From: Choristocarpus tenellus KU-1152
Taxonomy: Eukaryota; Phaeophyceae
NCBI GenBank assembly: GCA_964200185.2
Contig: CAXNAD020000219.1
Coordinates: forward strand, 1-24,302
Reading direction: 5' to 3'
DNA length: 24,302 nt
The notes beneath the pieces were generated by a model. It was not told the DNA's origin. It saw nothing but the letters and a program-made list of their open reading frames with translations, and did no database searches. The stretch's first letter is position 1. Every line of letters begins with the position of its first letter. Positions 1 to 12,100 of this stretch are shown one piece after another. A program made the translations under genes and the position numbers.

Positions 1-211
1 GTCAAAATCCAATGTTGCGATTCTGATGTAATTTTGGTTATCGTGTTTGTTAGGAAGTGTCAATATCCTTGTTCCAGACCCACCTTTTCATAACGTGTAC
101 ATTTTACCTATTCCGAAATATTTTGGAGTAGGAAAACGCCGTAAAAACCCCAAGGGAAGTCAAGCCCCAAATGGACAAACAGGACAAAACTCGTACCCTC
201 TAAGATACTTT
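1..211. mobile_element. MITE-A copy 1, cut by window edge
   Basis: This matches the MITE-A element at 13152-13587 in the same orientation: both contain AGGAAGTGTCAATATCCTTG and a CCCCAA-TGG-CAAACAGGACAAAACT block near the right end. It ends in TACCCTCTAAGATACTTT, which is the family's terminal inverted repeat. The left terminus lies outside the window. The 68-codon open frame across it is transposon sequence, not a gene. Confidence 0.85.
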
Positions 212-739
212 CACTCGGTCCTACACTTCCATTTTTTTCCAACTACTTATTGATAAAATATGCAAAATAATTAAGCCTAGCACTACTTCCCACCTTTTTG
301 ATCATTAAACTACCTCCCTAAATTTAGTCCTCCCAAACAGCACAACTTTTCTCTGGGAGTTCCCACTCGTCATCTGATTCATTATCCCTGAATTCCCAAA
401 ACCATTGTTCTTCTATTTACCACAAAGTGCAGAATATCTTCTCGTTTTCATAGCTTTTTGAAAATGGAGAAATATTTGTGAATTGTGTTACCGTGTGCCT
501 ATGGTAGGTATCATTACTGGAAATATTGCCCATAACCTAATACTAACATATGCTACTATGAAGCACTGGGTGGATCGAGTTGCAGAGCATCAAGATGCAC
601 CAGCACCAGAGAGAGGAAGAGAGTGTTACAAAGTTACCATAGTGGGAATTCATGCCGTAAGTTTTCACAGGAGGAATAGTTGGTTGTAACCTATGAAGCT
701 TGAAGTATTTTTTGGCACATATCTTACAAAACAAATCTG
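212..739. other. Spacer, no supported gene
   Basis: AT-leaning sequence with only short overlapping frames on both strands (for example 483-689 plus and 543-734 minus, which mirror each other). I see no convincing splice sites, repeats or motifs. It may include the 3' flank of the exon candidate that ends at 740. Confidence 0.4.
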
Positions 740-988
740 CTATGACGAATATTGATGTATTATTCGCTTGGGTGTCAAAATGCTTTCTGATAGAATGGCA
801 GAGCTATGCCCAACACCCTGAGATGTGCTGGCAACACCACAGTCTTTCAGGCCTGCCTTGGAGTCTGGATCCTGATTGGACCTTGAATGGGATGGAGAAG
901 GGGCCTCCAGTTGTTGCGAGAGCTGCCTGAATGCATCCATTTTATCTAGACTGGTCACAACAGTGACTCGTTCCCCCATGGAGTTGTA
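740..988 (-). CDS. Candidate terminal exon, unknown protein
   Basis: The reading frame is open from a possible acceptor (AAAAAGGTTCCAG, exon base 988) to a TAG at 740, 83 codons including the stop. It begins YNSMGERVTVVTSLDKMDAF and continues into a Ser/Pro/Gln-rich stretch, so the composition is polar and protein-like. The other two minus-strand frames through 940-1290 are also open and Ser/Pro-rich, so the frame is not certain. No domain is recognised. It could be the last exon of a gene downstream of the WD40 gene on the same strand, or chance. The acceptor has a weak pyrimidine tract. Confidence 0.3.
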   Translation of the reverse strand, partial: YNSMGERVTVVTSLDKMDAFRQLSQQLEAPSPSHSRSNQDPDSKAGLKDCGVASTSQGVGHSSAILSESILTPKRIIHQYSS

Positions 989-1236
989 CTGGAACCTTTT
1001 TCATATTTTGTTGAGGAATTGTAGACATTTTGAGACATAGATTCAGATTTGGTGAGGGGAAGGAAGAGCGTAATCCTGGAGAGGGGGTGGTTAGCCGAGA
1101 TGGTCCATTCGGGGCTGATGGGGTGCAAGATGCCCCATGTTGATGCTCGTTTGGGGGGTGATTTGCCTCCAATTTGATCAAGGCAGAGGGATGGAAAAGG
1201 TACGTTCAGATGAAGGAGATTACCCATACATCTGAC

Positions 1237-1384
1237 ACATTCAATCAAATGACATGAAAACCACTTCGATTGTAGCAATACCGAAAGTTCCATAGAGTAA
1301 TTAAGATAACACGTTCACTCAAATGACATGAAAACCACATAAATTGTAGCAATACCGAAAGGTCCATAGAGTAATTAAGATAAC
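1237..1384. repeat. Tandem duplication, two units of 74 bp
   Basis: Units at about 1237-1310 and 1311-1384 share TCAAATGACATGAAAACCAC at a spacing of 74 bp and both end in GAGTAATTAAGATAAC. They differ at only a few positions, so the duplication is recent or conserved. Minus-strand open frames at 955-1293 and 1245-1460 start inside it and repeat the same residues (ELSVLLQ, WFSCHL), which argues that their N-terminal parts are not genuine coding. Confidence 0.9.
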
Positions 1385-2094
1385 GACCTGCAAATTGAGC
1401 TTTTTTGGAGCTCGAAAGTACCATTATGGAGTTTGACCCAATGGTTAACCCAAACACCATATTAGCTTAACCCTGAGTGGTGCAGTACCCGGTACGTCTT
1501 ACATAGGGATCTAAAACATTTGATACCTGGCATATTCCCGACAAGGAGTGTGGAAAACATTTATATATCTTGATGGGATTACACCCAGAAATATGTATTC
1601 TTGCCTACTGCAGCTCTCCTTTATTCGAGTTGATATGCTCATGGCTAGGTGAAAATGTCTGCTTACTATGGATGATATTGCTCTTGTTCATGAAGAAGTT
1701 CAGGAGTGAATCAAAGAGAGCTCCTTGAGCAACTCCTAAGATAACCAAACCTCAACACTATCTAACTCTACACACTTTCAAAAAAAAAACACACACTAGT
1801 TTATGCTTTTCAAATCCATATTGCCATGCTGAAGTGTTTAACCTTGATTTCACCTTCAACATCAATGTTAGAAATGTATTGTCCAAGTAGGCACCATCAT
1901 TTTAGTGAGATCAATTCTATTTTTGTGACTTCAAGCAGTGTGTTCTTCACCCCTAATCTCTTTGTCCAGGGGTGTGAAGTCGATGTGGAGATGATCTTTG
2001 ATCAAATATAAGGTAGGATAATAGTGTTATTGAGGGCTGATTCTTGTTTGTGCTCTAGACTGAGGTTGACGGATTTTGTTGTCCTCGATTAATC
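1385..2094. other. Spacer, no supported gene
   Basis: AT-leaning DNA with short frames only (for example 1826-2011 plus) and an A9 run near 1780. I see no splice-bounded frame, repeat or motif. Confidence 0.4.
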
Positions 2095-2305
2095 TTATTG
2101 CATGATATGCATTGTGGGACTGTTTAATGCAGCGGAAAAGAGTAATTTATCTTTAAGGTGCAGAACTCTGAAAGAGGGATTTGACCGAGGGCTATTCTGG
2201 ACTCTGTCATTGGTTATTTGTTTGATCTGTGTGATTCTGGCTCTTTGCTGATTCACTGCCAATATTACATGATTGCTACCCTTACACTTTATAACACAGT
2301 TTCCC
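2095..2305 (-). CDS. Candidate terminal exon, unknown protein
   Basis: The frame runs from a usable acceptor (TTTGGTCCTGTACAG, exon base 2305) to a TAA at 2095. It gives about 69 residues with a mixed, polar, protein-like composition, including NQQRARITQIKQITNDRVQ and a hydrophobic HLKDKLLFSAAL near the end. The acceptor splits a codon (2+1). The upstream partner is unclear. A region at about 2340-2510 on the same strand is also coding-like in two frames (IPRASKNRTKGQHLGEQ in one, SPGPPKIGQKDSIWENKQQ in the other) and could supply it, but I found no donor that joins in phase. No family is recognised. Confidence 0.35.
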
Positions 2306-3055
2306 CTGTACAGGACCAAAGTTGAACATTATACATTTGGGGGGTGCACTTGCCGGGTCTTGGATAAATTCATATCCCTATACTGGGCCCCTGTTGCTTG
2401 TTCTCCCAGATGCTGTCCTTTTGTCCTATTTTTGGAGGCCCTGGGGATCTGGCCAGTACAGTCAGCGATGACAAGGCCAGGTAGAGAAGGAAAATGGAGG
2501 GAAATATGAAGTTTATTTTACCAAGTCATGTCGAGGGACTATTGCAGAGAGGAAGGGGAAGTAAAATGTGGTGCAGCACGTTATTGGCAATTATACAAAG
2601 ACTATAGTAGGAGTAGTGATACTGAGAGAGATTAGATTTAACACGAAACAGGGGGATTTGTCAGTGGTTCACGATTCTGTTATTCGACAAATCCCTCCAG
2701 TCCAACTCAGCGACAGAGGAGGTAAGGTCAATAGACAACAAAGATGGGTGTAATTCCTGTCTTGTATAACAGAGCGGTTATGAAGATTGTAGACCTAGGA
2801 CTACAGGAAATATGGTCAGGGTTTTGTACAGTGGGTGTCTACTCAGTTCTTGGCGATTGTTCCAGTCACAGGGTATACTGGGGTTCTTGCTGAGTAGGGT
2901 GTGTTATGTCAGTCCATGATATCACATCAAGTAAGATTGTAGAGAAATTGGCAATAACCTCTTCGAAGAATTCAACCATGGAGGACAATATAGAGCAATC
3001 ATACTTCAACCAGTCCGTCTTTGTTCCCCATAGTTGCTAGTCTTTCCATTGCCAA
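2306..3055. other. 3' flank of WD40 gene; weak coding signal at 2340-2510
   Basis: From 2520 to 3055 I see no supported gene. This should hold the 3' untranslated region and terminator of the WD40 gene. A minus-strand AATAAA lies near 2513-2518, rather far from the stop at 3056. The stretch 2340-2510 has two overlapping coding-like minus frames after an acceptor-like TGACTGTACTGGCCAG, but no in-phase partner. Confidence 0.35.
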
Positions 3056-3169
3056 CTACACTGTAGTGCATTCAAAATATCTCCAAAGAATATCCAAGGT
3101 CACTAATTCCTTGCATGGTGACGCAAGACAGTCCACCTTCCTGGCATTGCCTTTGTTCTTCCTTGCCCT
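3056..3169 (-). CDS. WD40 gene exon 12 (terminal)
   Basis: The exon follows a 47-bp intron (GTGAGT...TATTGCAG). Two overlapping acceptors, CAG|AG and AG|AG, are possible. The second (exon base 3169) keeps phase and gives a basic stretch RARKNKGNARKV, then KELVTLDILWRYFECTTV and a TAG. The first acceptor gives a different tail that stops after 23 codons. The 47-bp intron is much shorter than the others, so this exon is less certain. Confidence 0.55.
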   Translation of the reverse strand, partial: RARKNKGNARKVDCLASPCKELVTLDILWRYFECTTV

Positions 3170-6100
3170 CTCTGCAATAGACGCCTTTTTCATGTACTCA
3201 GACATATTGCACTCACCACTCCCGCTTTGACAGCAACCATTGCAGCCATCTTGCACACATCTTCGAATTTCACAAACCCTGATCCGCTGCTCCCTTTTTC
3301 TACTGCAATGACCCCCTCAAGCACAGCACGAGGACATGCGTCAACCATTTCTGGAGCCCACTCCCTAAGTATGGCCCAAACATCGCTGCAAATGGTGAAG
3401 ATGTGAGTAAATAAGATTGCCTCCTCACAGAGAACAGACCAGAGGAAAAATTTGGGCAGTATGATGAAGGAAGGGTGGAGAGACAATGTGATCCCTCTAC
3501 ATTAAAATTTTCTCTGAACATTGAGCTCTACAGCTTTAATGTGTCACATATAAAACTGCAGTATGCGCCTTAGCTAGTCCCTCTAAGCAATTGGAATGAG
3601 ACTTCTACTGTTGGTATGGGAAGGGGCTAGGGAGAATGCCATGTATGCCTTTGAATATCAGACTTATAAGCACGCACAAGATAAACGGGGATTAGAACAG
3701 TAGGATGGGGACAAAAAAAGTGAGATTTCACCAGAGAAATATTTTTTTGCAAGACAGGTGCCCAGACACAATTCGGCATGTCCATTTTCATGACAATAAT
3801 TTAGTGCTGTAGCAAAATGGAAAGCTCCACCTTTAGCAACTGCCATATGTTGAATGCAATAGTTTTCTTTCCCTCCACTGACCCAGCCTCTGGTCTGACC
3901 TGTGCATAACAACACCACCCTTTCTATGTCGCCCCCTTGCCAGAAAGGTCTCTCTCAACCGCCTGTCCAAGAGCAGACTTCTCTCAGTTGGTATTTCAAG
4001 AGAAAATTCAGTGGCATTGGAAGACTCCCCACTCCCCCTGCCTCCGGTCACTGTCCTCGCTCTTTTTGGACTGATAGGGTCGCTATCAGAGGACTGATAC
4101 GTATAAGTTAGAGTCCCAGGTGCTGACTCTCTACCTCTCTGCAGCTTCCACGATTTCTCTGTCCTGAACCTACTATCCAAATAGGAGTCTCCAAAGATGG
4201 GTGGTGAGTTCATGGCTGAGGTTGAGACCCTCTCCATCCCCTCACACTGCCAAGGGAACCTTTTTTGTAATGCTCCTGACCTATTCCCAGACATACCGGT
4301 ACAGGTCTCATTTTCTGCTTGGCCATGGATAGGATGGGCATGTTTAGGGACATATTCCTCTTTGGAGTCCACCCCTGTATCGAGTTTTGAACTAATGCTG
4401 AGATCAGCGGAGATCACATCTGAGTCCAATGCATTAAATTTATTCTCCATACCAACTTCATATGATGATGTCGCATGGAAGTGCTGATGCCAGCTTTGTC
4501 CTGACCTCCTCCAAGAGGGCCACATCTCCTGCCTAGGTTCAGCACCTAGTTCACCTATTAAGTTGTCGAGCGTCACCAACCACCTACCTCCACAATGACT
4601 CTGTCTCCTCTCTATTCCTTGCCCATTTCTTGAGAGCTGGATCAATTTCCCCCTAGCCGGTGTCTCCTCTCCAATCCAATGTTCCTTCTCCATTTCCTCG
4701 TGGCCATACTTGAAACCCAGCTTGGTGATCTCGCCACCAGGCGTGGAAAGAAGTGCTTCCAGTCCCCGTCCACTGGACAGAGGAACAAATACAGCCGCAG
4801 GAGACCCGATTGGAGGGCAGGGAAGAGTGACTCTGTGGACTAGAATTAAACCTTTTCCAAAACTTCCAAGGAACACACAATACGTTTTGTCAACAGAAAT
4901 AGACAAGATTAGACAGGAGCATGTGGCATTTCCTGTCACCGATTCCAGTGGCGGGTAGCCCTGGCTTGAAGCTGGTGAAATATCCAGGGATGAGACCTCA
5001 CTGGAGTGAACCTGGCAGTCAGGTTGAAGATTTATTATGGATTTGCAGGTTCACCAGAAGGGGTAGGGAGAAGGGGAAAATTGAGGCGGAAAGTGTATAA
5101 TTGATGGGAAAATGGTGTTGACATTGATAGTGTATGACAGAGCGAGCTCTATATATGAAATAGATTTCTGGGTGGGACATCAAATTGCTTCAAGATAATT
5201 TTTAAGAAATACGCCTCCTTTGGAATGTTGTGTATCTTCTCGATTGTACATATGCACTAGACGGTTTGTAACTTTTTTTTACGGAGAGAACGCCGTGTCA
5301 TTTTTGTCACTGATGCCTTTGAAAAGGTACAAGTTGCATTCTGTCTATCCTGATGTATAGGAAAATAATCCCCTCCCTGCCCTCCCCCTCCCCCCTATCT
5401 CTCCCTCCCATGGGATGGTGGGAGGTTGTACATGTGTTTGCTACGTTAGGAGTGGGGGGGGGTCTAAGACTACTTCAGGTGATGGGCTTCGTAGGAGAAG
5501 GATGGCCAATGTCAAGGGCAAGTTCGACTTCGACCTTGGCATTCATAGGGTTCTATAGCAGGTAACGATTTGTAGCCTTAGGTGGATGCCGAGGGATTGG
5601 CATGGCACAGATGGAGAACGAAAGAGAAGACTGTTCATATGCGGTATACTATACTGTGTACTGTGGAATAATTATTGGTGTTACTACATGCCCACTTTTG
5701 CAGATGATAAATCGATATATGTCATCAAGGGGGGGAGCAAAATGCTCAACAGGTTTTAAGAAGATGTTGTATTAATTCCGATCAGAAGTTGCTCGTACCA
5801 GTCAAAGTATCTTAGAGGATAAAGTCGCATCCGTTTGGCAGCCAAAATCCAATGTTGATCCGGTCTGAGAACAATGATCATTTCGCATCTATCGCAATAT
5901 TGTGCAATTGTAAACTGGTCACTGCCTTTGACCACTCAAACCACAACCAAGACGTTGCTGAGGAGGCCCTCCAAGAACCATCTCTGAGAGAATTCTGAAC
6001 CATGTCTATTTGAAGCAACACTTGTGTACAATCAGCCACACCTTCTGAGCCCAGAGTGGCTGGCCTCCGACACCCTCCTCTCCTGTAGGACTCAGCTCCC

Positions 6101-9100
6101 ATGTCTGCACAAATCCGTTGCCAGAACCCACCACACAGTATATTCGCCCTTTGCCCACTTTCTCTCTCGGTGCTGTGGCATTGTCACTCACAACTGCAAC
6201 TTGTGGATAGAGGAGTACACAAGCAAAAGAAGATATAGACACGTTGGTGAGGAGGGTATCTCTAAGGAAAATCTTCTTGAATGGGGGACGGTGGGGAACA
6301 GCCCACACTTTCACTGTCCCCCGGCGCCCTGCCGACACCACCCATTCTGATGGTTGTGGCAGGGGAAGAGAAAGAGAGTCCCATTGTCCCAACATGTTCT
6401 TATTTTCGTCAATTCCTCCACTGCCTAGTTTGGTCTGACGGGCAGTCTCTTGAACACAACTCACGGCCACCACTGGCCCTGTGTGGACTTGGTCACTCTC
6501 CCACAGTAGTGGACTCCTCATCAAGTTACCACAGGAGGACAAGAAAAAGGTGGGATAAAAGAGGGGAGCACAAGGGTAGGGAAATATGGCGAGTTTAAAC
6601 TCATGATGTTAACTTAATTATTGGGATATCTATGGTGGAGATGGCATACAAGAGAGCAGCAATGACAGGGAGAGGAAAAACATGGGGGGATAGGGAACCG
6701 CAATATATTGGAGGATGAAGAGCAGTGAGGCAGAAATTTGGAGACAGATATGGCAAATCTAACTGTGGCAGGAAAATAAAATGGGGTAGGTGTTCAGGTA
6801 GTGGGTTCAAAGACGCATGTGAAAGTGCATGGCAGGGCTCACATGCCTCCAAAGATGATATTTTGTAAAATAAATAGGTTAACCAGAAGCTCCTTTACTG
6901 CAAGGTAGAGAGCTGACATAATGAATAATTGATTTGAAAAGTACAGTCTATGCTGCACCAATTTGTACCACTATGACTCTCCCTCTTGTGTGTCTCTTCT
7001 GTCCCTGCTCATTCTGCCTCACCTTGAAGGTGATGGCACCACAGTCCAAAGACGCAGCCGCCCATCTAAGTCTCCTGTGACAACTAGGTACGAAACAGGG
7101 GAAGAGAGACAACACAGAGATGTCACTGCACCAGGACGAGCACCAGAAATAGCACCAATACCATCCCTAGCCCCGGTCATACTCCCTTCCCCCAACTTAG
7201 AAGTAGATTTCGAGATGAAGATGGTAGAAGGATCTCGATGCACTAATCTTCGCACTCCTCCCCCTGCCATGGAGAAAACACCCAGCGAACCGTCAGCATA
7301 GCCGACGACCACCGTCAAGTTTGGCGGATAAATGGTCTCTTTCTCGATGCCCAAAGAGGATACCTGGGTCACCTGTTCACCGAAAAACTCCAAAGCTCTA
7401 TTCTCTCCATGACTACTACCAGAAGAAATGGCTGGTTTGGGTGGGGAGCACACAGAGAAGCACAGGGGCTCAAGTCCTCCTTGGGAGGAAGCTCCTACAC
7501 ATGTGACGAGCTTTTTGGAAGGGATATTACATAGGTCAGTTTGTGGAGACAGATGAGAACATCGGTGGCATAGCCTGTTCAATTGCAAAAAATAAAATTC
7601 ACTCCATGAAGAATCCCCAGTCCACCTTTTTCTGAGGTACCATTGGCAAAATATGCTTCAGAGACAAACACTTTGCTTGCACGGGCCCGCAAGTGGTAGT
7701 GAATTGTATGCATGCATATTTTCCTTTAGGAGATAGATCATATCTGAAGGTTTATTATAAAGTTTCTCATGTATGCGAATGTGAGGTAAAGAGAAACAAT
7801 TATGATGCTTCCGCTCCAGCACAACAAATGAACGCTTTCTTCTTGTCTGCTCTTTCCCTTGGCCTGCCACCCTCCCCTCCATTGACTCACCTCAATACCT
7901 CTCTGGTTGTGTGACCAAGAGGAACGATATAATCCCACCCAACCACCCTGGCACAGGACCAAAACCCCACCCCAGTCCAAGGTGTCTCCGAGTTCTTTGC
8001 CATCTTCTTCCTCAGCTCCACCCTCACTATCCCTCCCCTCTGCACCCCTTTCCCCTCTTGTAGTATCTCCTTCAATATCTTCGCTCTCTCGTCGCCTCTT
8101 GCCCTGATCACAGCTTCTTTGGTCCGACATCCTCGCCCCACTGCGACCCTCTCTTCCCAACTTCACATGCCAAGTTGCATTCGCTATTGCTAGCACCTCT
8201 TTCCCACCCACCGTCCTTCCAAGATGCCATAAGGGTGTCATTATCTCCAGGATAGAAATCAAGCCCCCAGCAACTGCTAAGCAAATGAACTTTACTGCAA
8301 CCCCGCCTAGCCTCTTTTCCCCAGGATCAGGTCTACTCAACCCCGCTGAATCTTCAGGCAGCCAAAGGGTCCTGGGTCTGCACGAATTTGATATTGCATT
8401 GACTGACACTGAGGCAGCAAGAGGGGCAGTTCCACCTCTTGTCCGAGTTTCTTCCACTCTCCAGGCTTGCCATGAATCTATAGCACCCATGTTGCTGAGC
8501 ATTAGATGAGACACAGGGGTTTGTGTGTGGCTCTTCTCTGAGTAGGCCAGGTTTTGCGGTTCCTGTGCTACCTTTTTAGAGCATGGAGAAGGGATATCAG
8601 CGAGATCAAACGATTGGCAGAGGAAGAAAGGGACAGGGTTAGGGATGCATGACAAACTTTCTGAGAGATCTTCACCTCTACGCTGCACTTATATGGAATG
8701 TCAGTAGTGCTGCATGACAAATTGCAGACAGGTTGGTTTCAATAGAGTGTATGCATATAGTGTATGCTTAAAGAAGAGGAGGATTCAGGTAGTCTTACTC
8801 AGACCAAAAGTGCTGAAGAGGGTAGGAGTTTTGCCCGGTTTGTCCGTTTGGGGCTTGGCTTCCCACAGGCCTTTTGTGCCCTTTTCAGTTTTCTGTGTAA
8901 CACAGTTACCTAGAATGTATACAACTATGAATGGTGTGTCTGGAGCAAGGATATTAACACTTGCTGACAAATACAATAGCCAAAATTCATAGAAAAACAA
9001 AACATTTGATGTATGACCATGAACAGATGTGGACCTACCCTCTTAAACGCTTTGAGTCTCATTGAGTCTCAAGAATATTATTCTGAACAGAACAGCACAC

Positions 9101-12100
9101 CAGTTCCACGTCATTCAACCAGTAGGAGTTTCGTGTATGAATGAACTGGTTAAATCGTACCCCATGCACAAGTGTGCTCATGAAAGAACCAGAAGTCACA
9201 CATACTTGGTGACTATTTATTGAACACTTGGTGTTGTACGTGGATTCTACTACAAACTATTACAAATGGAGCGCAGACCACACTCCCACCTCTGGAGGAG
9301 TACTTCGCAAAGATTTTCGTACTCCAGAGCAATCTTCTCACAATTCAAACATCCCACAATTAAAATACCAACCAACATATTCCTATGCCAACCACAAAAA
9401 TTATATGCCACATCAGGATTCTTTTCCCATCCCCTCTACCTCTTGTCTGTTGTAAATAGCTCTGTAGGGAATATGCATTGTGCCAATATACCATTTAGAG
9501 GTAGGAACTTGATGTGAAATCGCTTCTTCTGAAGCTGAAGTGTTTCCAGCTTGTCACCAGCAAATAAATTGTGGATTCCTACACCGTAGTGAGCATCCTC
9601 TTATGTGCGTCTTTCTCCCAATTTCCTTTCGATGACTCTCCCCAAATATCCCTTCCCCGTGCTAACTGACTTGACTCACTCTGAAAGCTCCCACACGGAG
9701 CAGGGACACCCCCTCATAGCTATTGCGGTTGTCAGTGCTGCAACCACAGCCATTTGCATTACCCAAGTCTATCCCAGCCTTCTCCAATCCTACAATCCAC
9801 CAGTGCACTGCAGCACCGTCCCCACCTCCTGAAATCAGAGAGCTTTCTGGAGATATACAACCTTTGCAGGTCTGCAACCGAATGATCAGGCGCTCAACTG
9901 GAAGACTGTGGTGGGCATCAACTCGGCAGAGCACATTCGTTGAGAGTCCCAGTGGGGAGCATGAAACTCTGCCAAAGGAAAGAACAAAGGTTTAGGGGAT
10001 TCGAAGCAGACCTTTGAGAAATGGAAAGAAAATAGTATGAGAAGTTGAGTGTGCAGCACAAGTGAAAGAGCTCACTGACAAGCTCATCTCTAACTATGCC
10101 CTCCCTTCAATATCTACGTACTATACCTCCAGAGGAAGATGTTGCCGTTGGATAGTCCAGTCGCTAGGAGAGGGGCACAGTAGCTTAGTGCTGTGATGGG
10201 AGAGGACTGAAGGTCGGCCATGCTCCCAAGATATTGATAACCCTTCACATGTCCATCATCGGCTCTTGCTGATGTGGACTCCGCATTATCTGGCAAAGAG
10301 GTGGAGATTGCCTCTGTGGTAGGCCCTGGAAGGCTCCACATGTATGCATCAGTCCTGGGTGTGCAGATGTTATATGAAGAACTATGAGCCAGAAATATAT
10401 CATGCACTGGATATGTTTCCTATGTTTAGATACGTTTTGGAGGAAATACAAATTGTGAAGGTGTCAAACGAAGTCACATCTAAGCTACAATTTGACCGGG
10501 TTGTTCTGCGATGGACCAAGCAGTGTACTTGCAAAAAAAATAAAGTCAAAGAGCCCCCCCCCAAAAAAAGAAGTTAGGTCCATTATGAAAAATAGAATCA
10601 GTCAAAACTTAGTCTCTCTATGCCTGCTCCACTCTTTTTTCTTGGGCATTCTTTGGGAGAAGTGGAGATACGACTCATAAGCTTGTCTCTTGAGATATGA
10701 TAGTGGCGTATAATGGTATATGGAAGGATATTGAAGGTCAGGAGGACACATGAGGAGTAATGACCTTGATAATAATCAGGAACATTTTTGCTTTCAGCTT
10801 GTTGCTGGACTGTGCAATTGGGGCATTTCTGATGAGTGCTTACATGGTGCTGCGAAATTGAACAAAAGAAGAGATAGACAAGTTGGACTCTATGATAGGA
10901 ATTGTGAACTGGAGCTCTGCTGAGAAGAAGAACAGTTTCTTTGATTTTTTTTTTTTTGAGGAACGGTCAGACAGCATAGACAATGTTGAAACGTTTCTGC
11001 AGTCAAGCAGAAGTTTAGGAAAATCTCTCTCGCAAAGATAGTTATCTGCAGCACCCGAAGGCCTCCATTCCCTGATCACTCTATCTGCATTGGGCCACAC
11101 CAAGAGACCTCTCATCATGTACATCAGGCGATCTACAGCGCAGCTAGGATCATTGGATGCATGAATGATCATCAATGGCTATACTTTTCTAGAAACAACA
11201 TAGCCAATCAGTGACAAGTTCTTAGTTGCCAGGATGGAAGGGTTCAGAGTTTGTGCATGATAGAAATGAACGCGTCTGGATTACCATTTTCATGGTGCTC
11301 TGGAGGCATTGCCAGGCAAAATTTTTACTATATAACACAGAACTACATTTCTTTTAGTATCCTCTGGCATTTTCCAGATGCTGCGTCATAGCAGGGAAAA
11401 GCAACAATCATTTGACAGAAAACACAACCAGTACAACATAAAAACAGATCCCCTATTGCATAGATCACTCAGTCTTGAGTGCCGAATCACATCTTGGGAT
11501 GATTTTCTCTTAACACCATGATCCCGTGCTTGAGGATATACAGCAGTCACTGGTGTATCTATTATCACAACTGTAAGCCACATGAGACAGTCTCTTTCCC
11601 TGTCTCTGATGCCTAAACACACGCTTCTGAAATCACACATCGGGTGATCCCTGCCAGGGACCTTGTGCACTCTGAACGAACCCCTTAACATAACAACAAA
11701 AGCATAAAAATGTGTAAGGTCAACCAGTTAGACTCAGATGATCCTTGACCCTCTACACTCTACATTTCCCTACCAAAGGACCTCACCTGCATAGGGCAAC
11801 AAGGAAACCCCCATGTGGGTCTACTTCAAGAATATCAATGCGCTCTGCATGTTCCCTCCCCTCAAGTATGCCTGCCTCTGACACAGAAACCTGGTGATCA
11901 AGTTTCAAGCAAGGTGGGATTGTGTCTAAGGAAATTACTAGTATCAAACATTTCTGGCAGCGATAATTACATTAACAAGAGGTGCTTAACAGAAGAGGTG
12001 AGGTGTGTGTTTGCGTGTGTGTGATATCATGTTTATTTCCTGCATTTCTATTCTGGTTTTTTTGTCTAATTGCATTTTTTTTTTTGTGAGCATCTGTGCT

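Noticed and set aside
47-253. Plus-strand 68-codon ORF
   Set aside because: It lies mostly within MITE-A copy 1; the same frame recurs at 13246-13428 (GSVNILV and related residues) because both are the transposon.
955-1460. Overlapping minus-strand ORFs at 942-1181, 955-1293 and 1245-1460
   Set aside because: They are Ser/Pro-rich in several frames at once, and two of them start inside the 74-bp tandem repeat, so I could not choose a real one. Only the 740-988 frame, with an acceptor, was kept at low confidence.
4197-4958. Plus-strand ORFs opposite 4.2-5.0 kb
   Set aside because: Antisense of WD40 exon 10; no independent signal.
6024-6598. Three overlapping plus-strand ORFs
   Set aside because: They are the antisense of WD40 exon 9, whose minus-strand frame has blade motifs and in-phase splice sites.
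8714-8992. Plus-strand 92-codon ORF
   Set aside because: It overlaps MITE-A copy 3 over most of its length and has no splice or family support.
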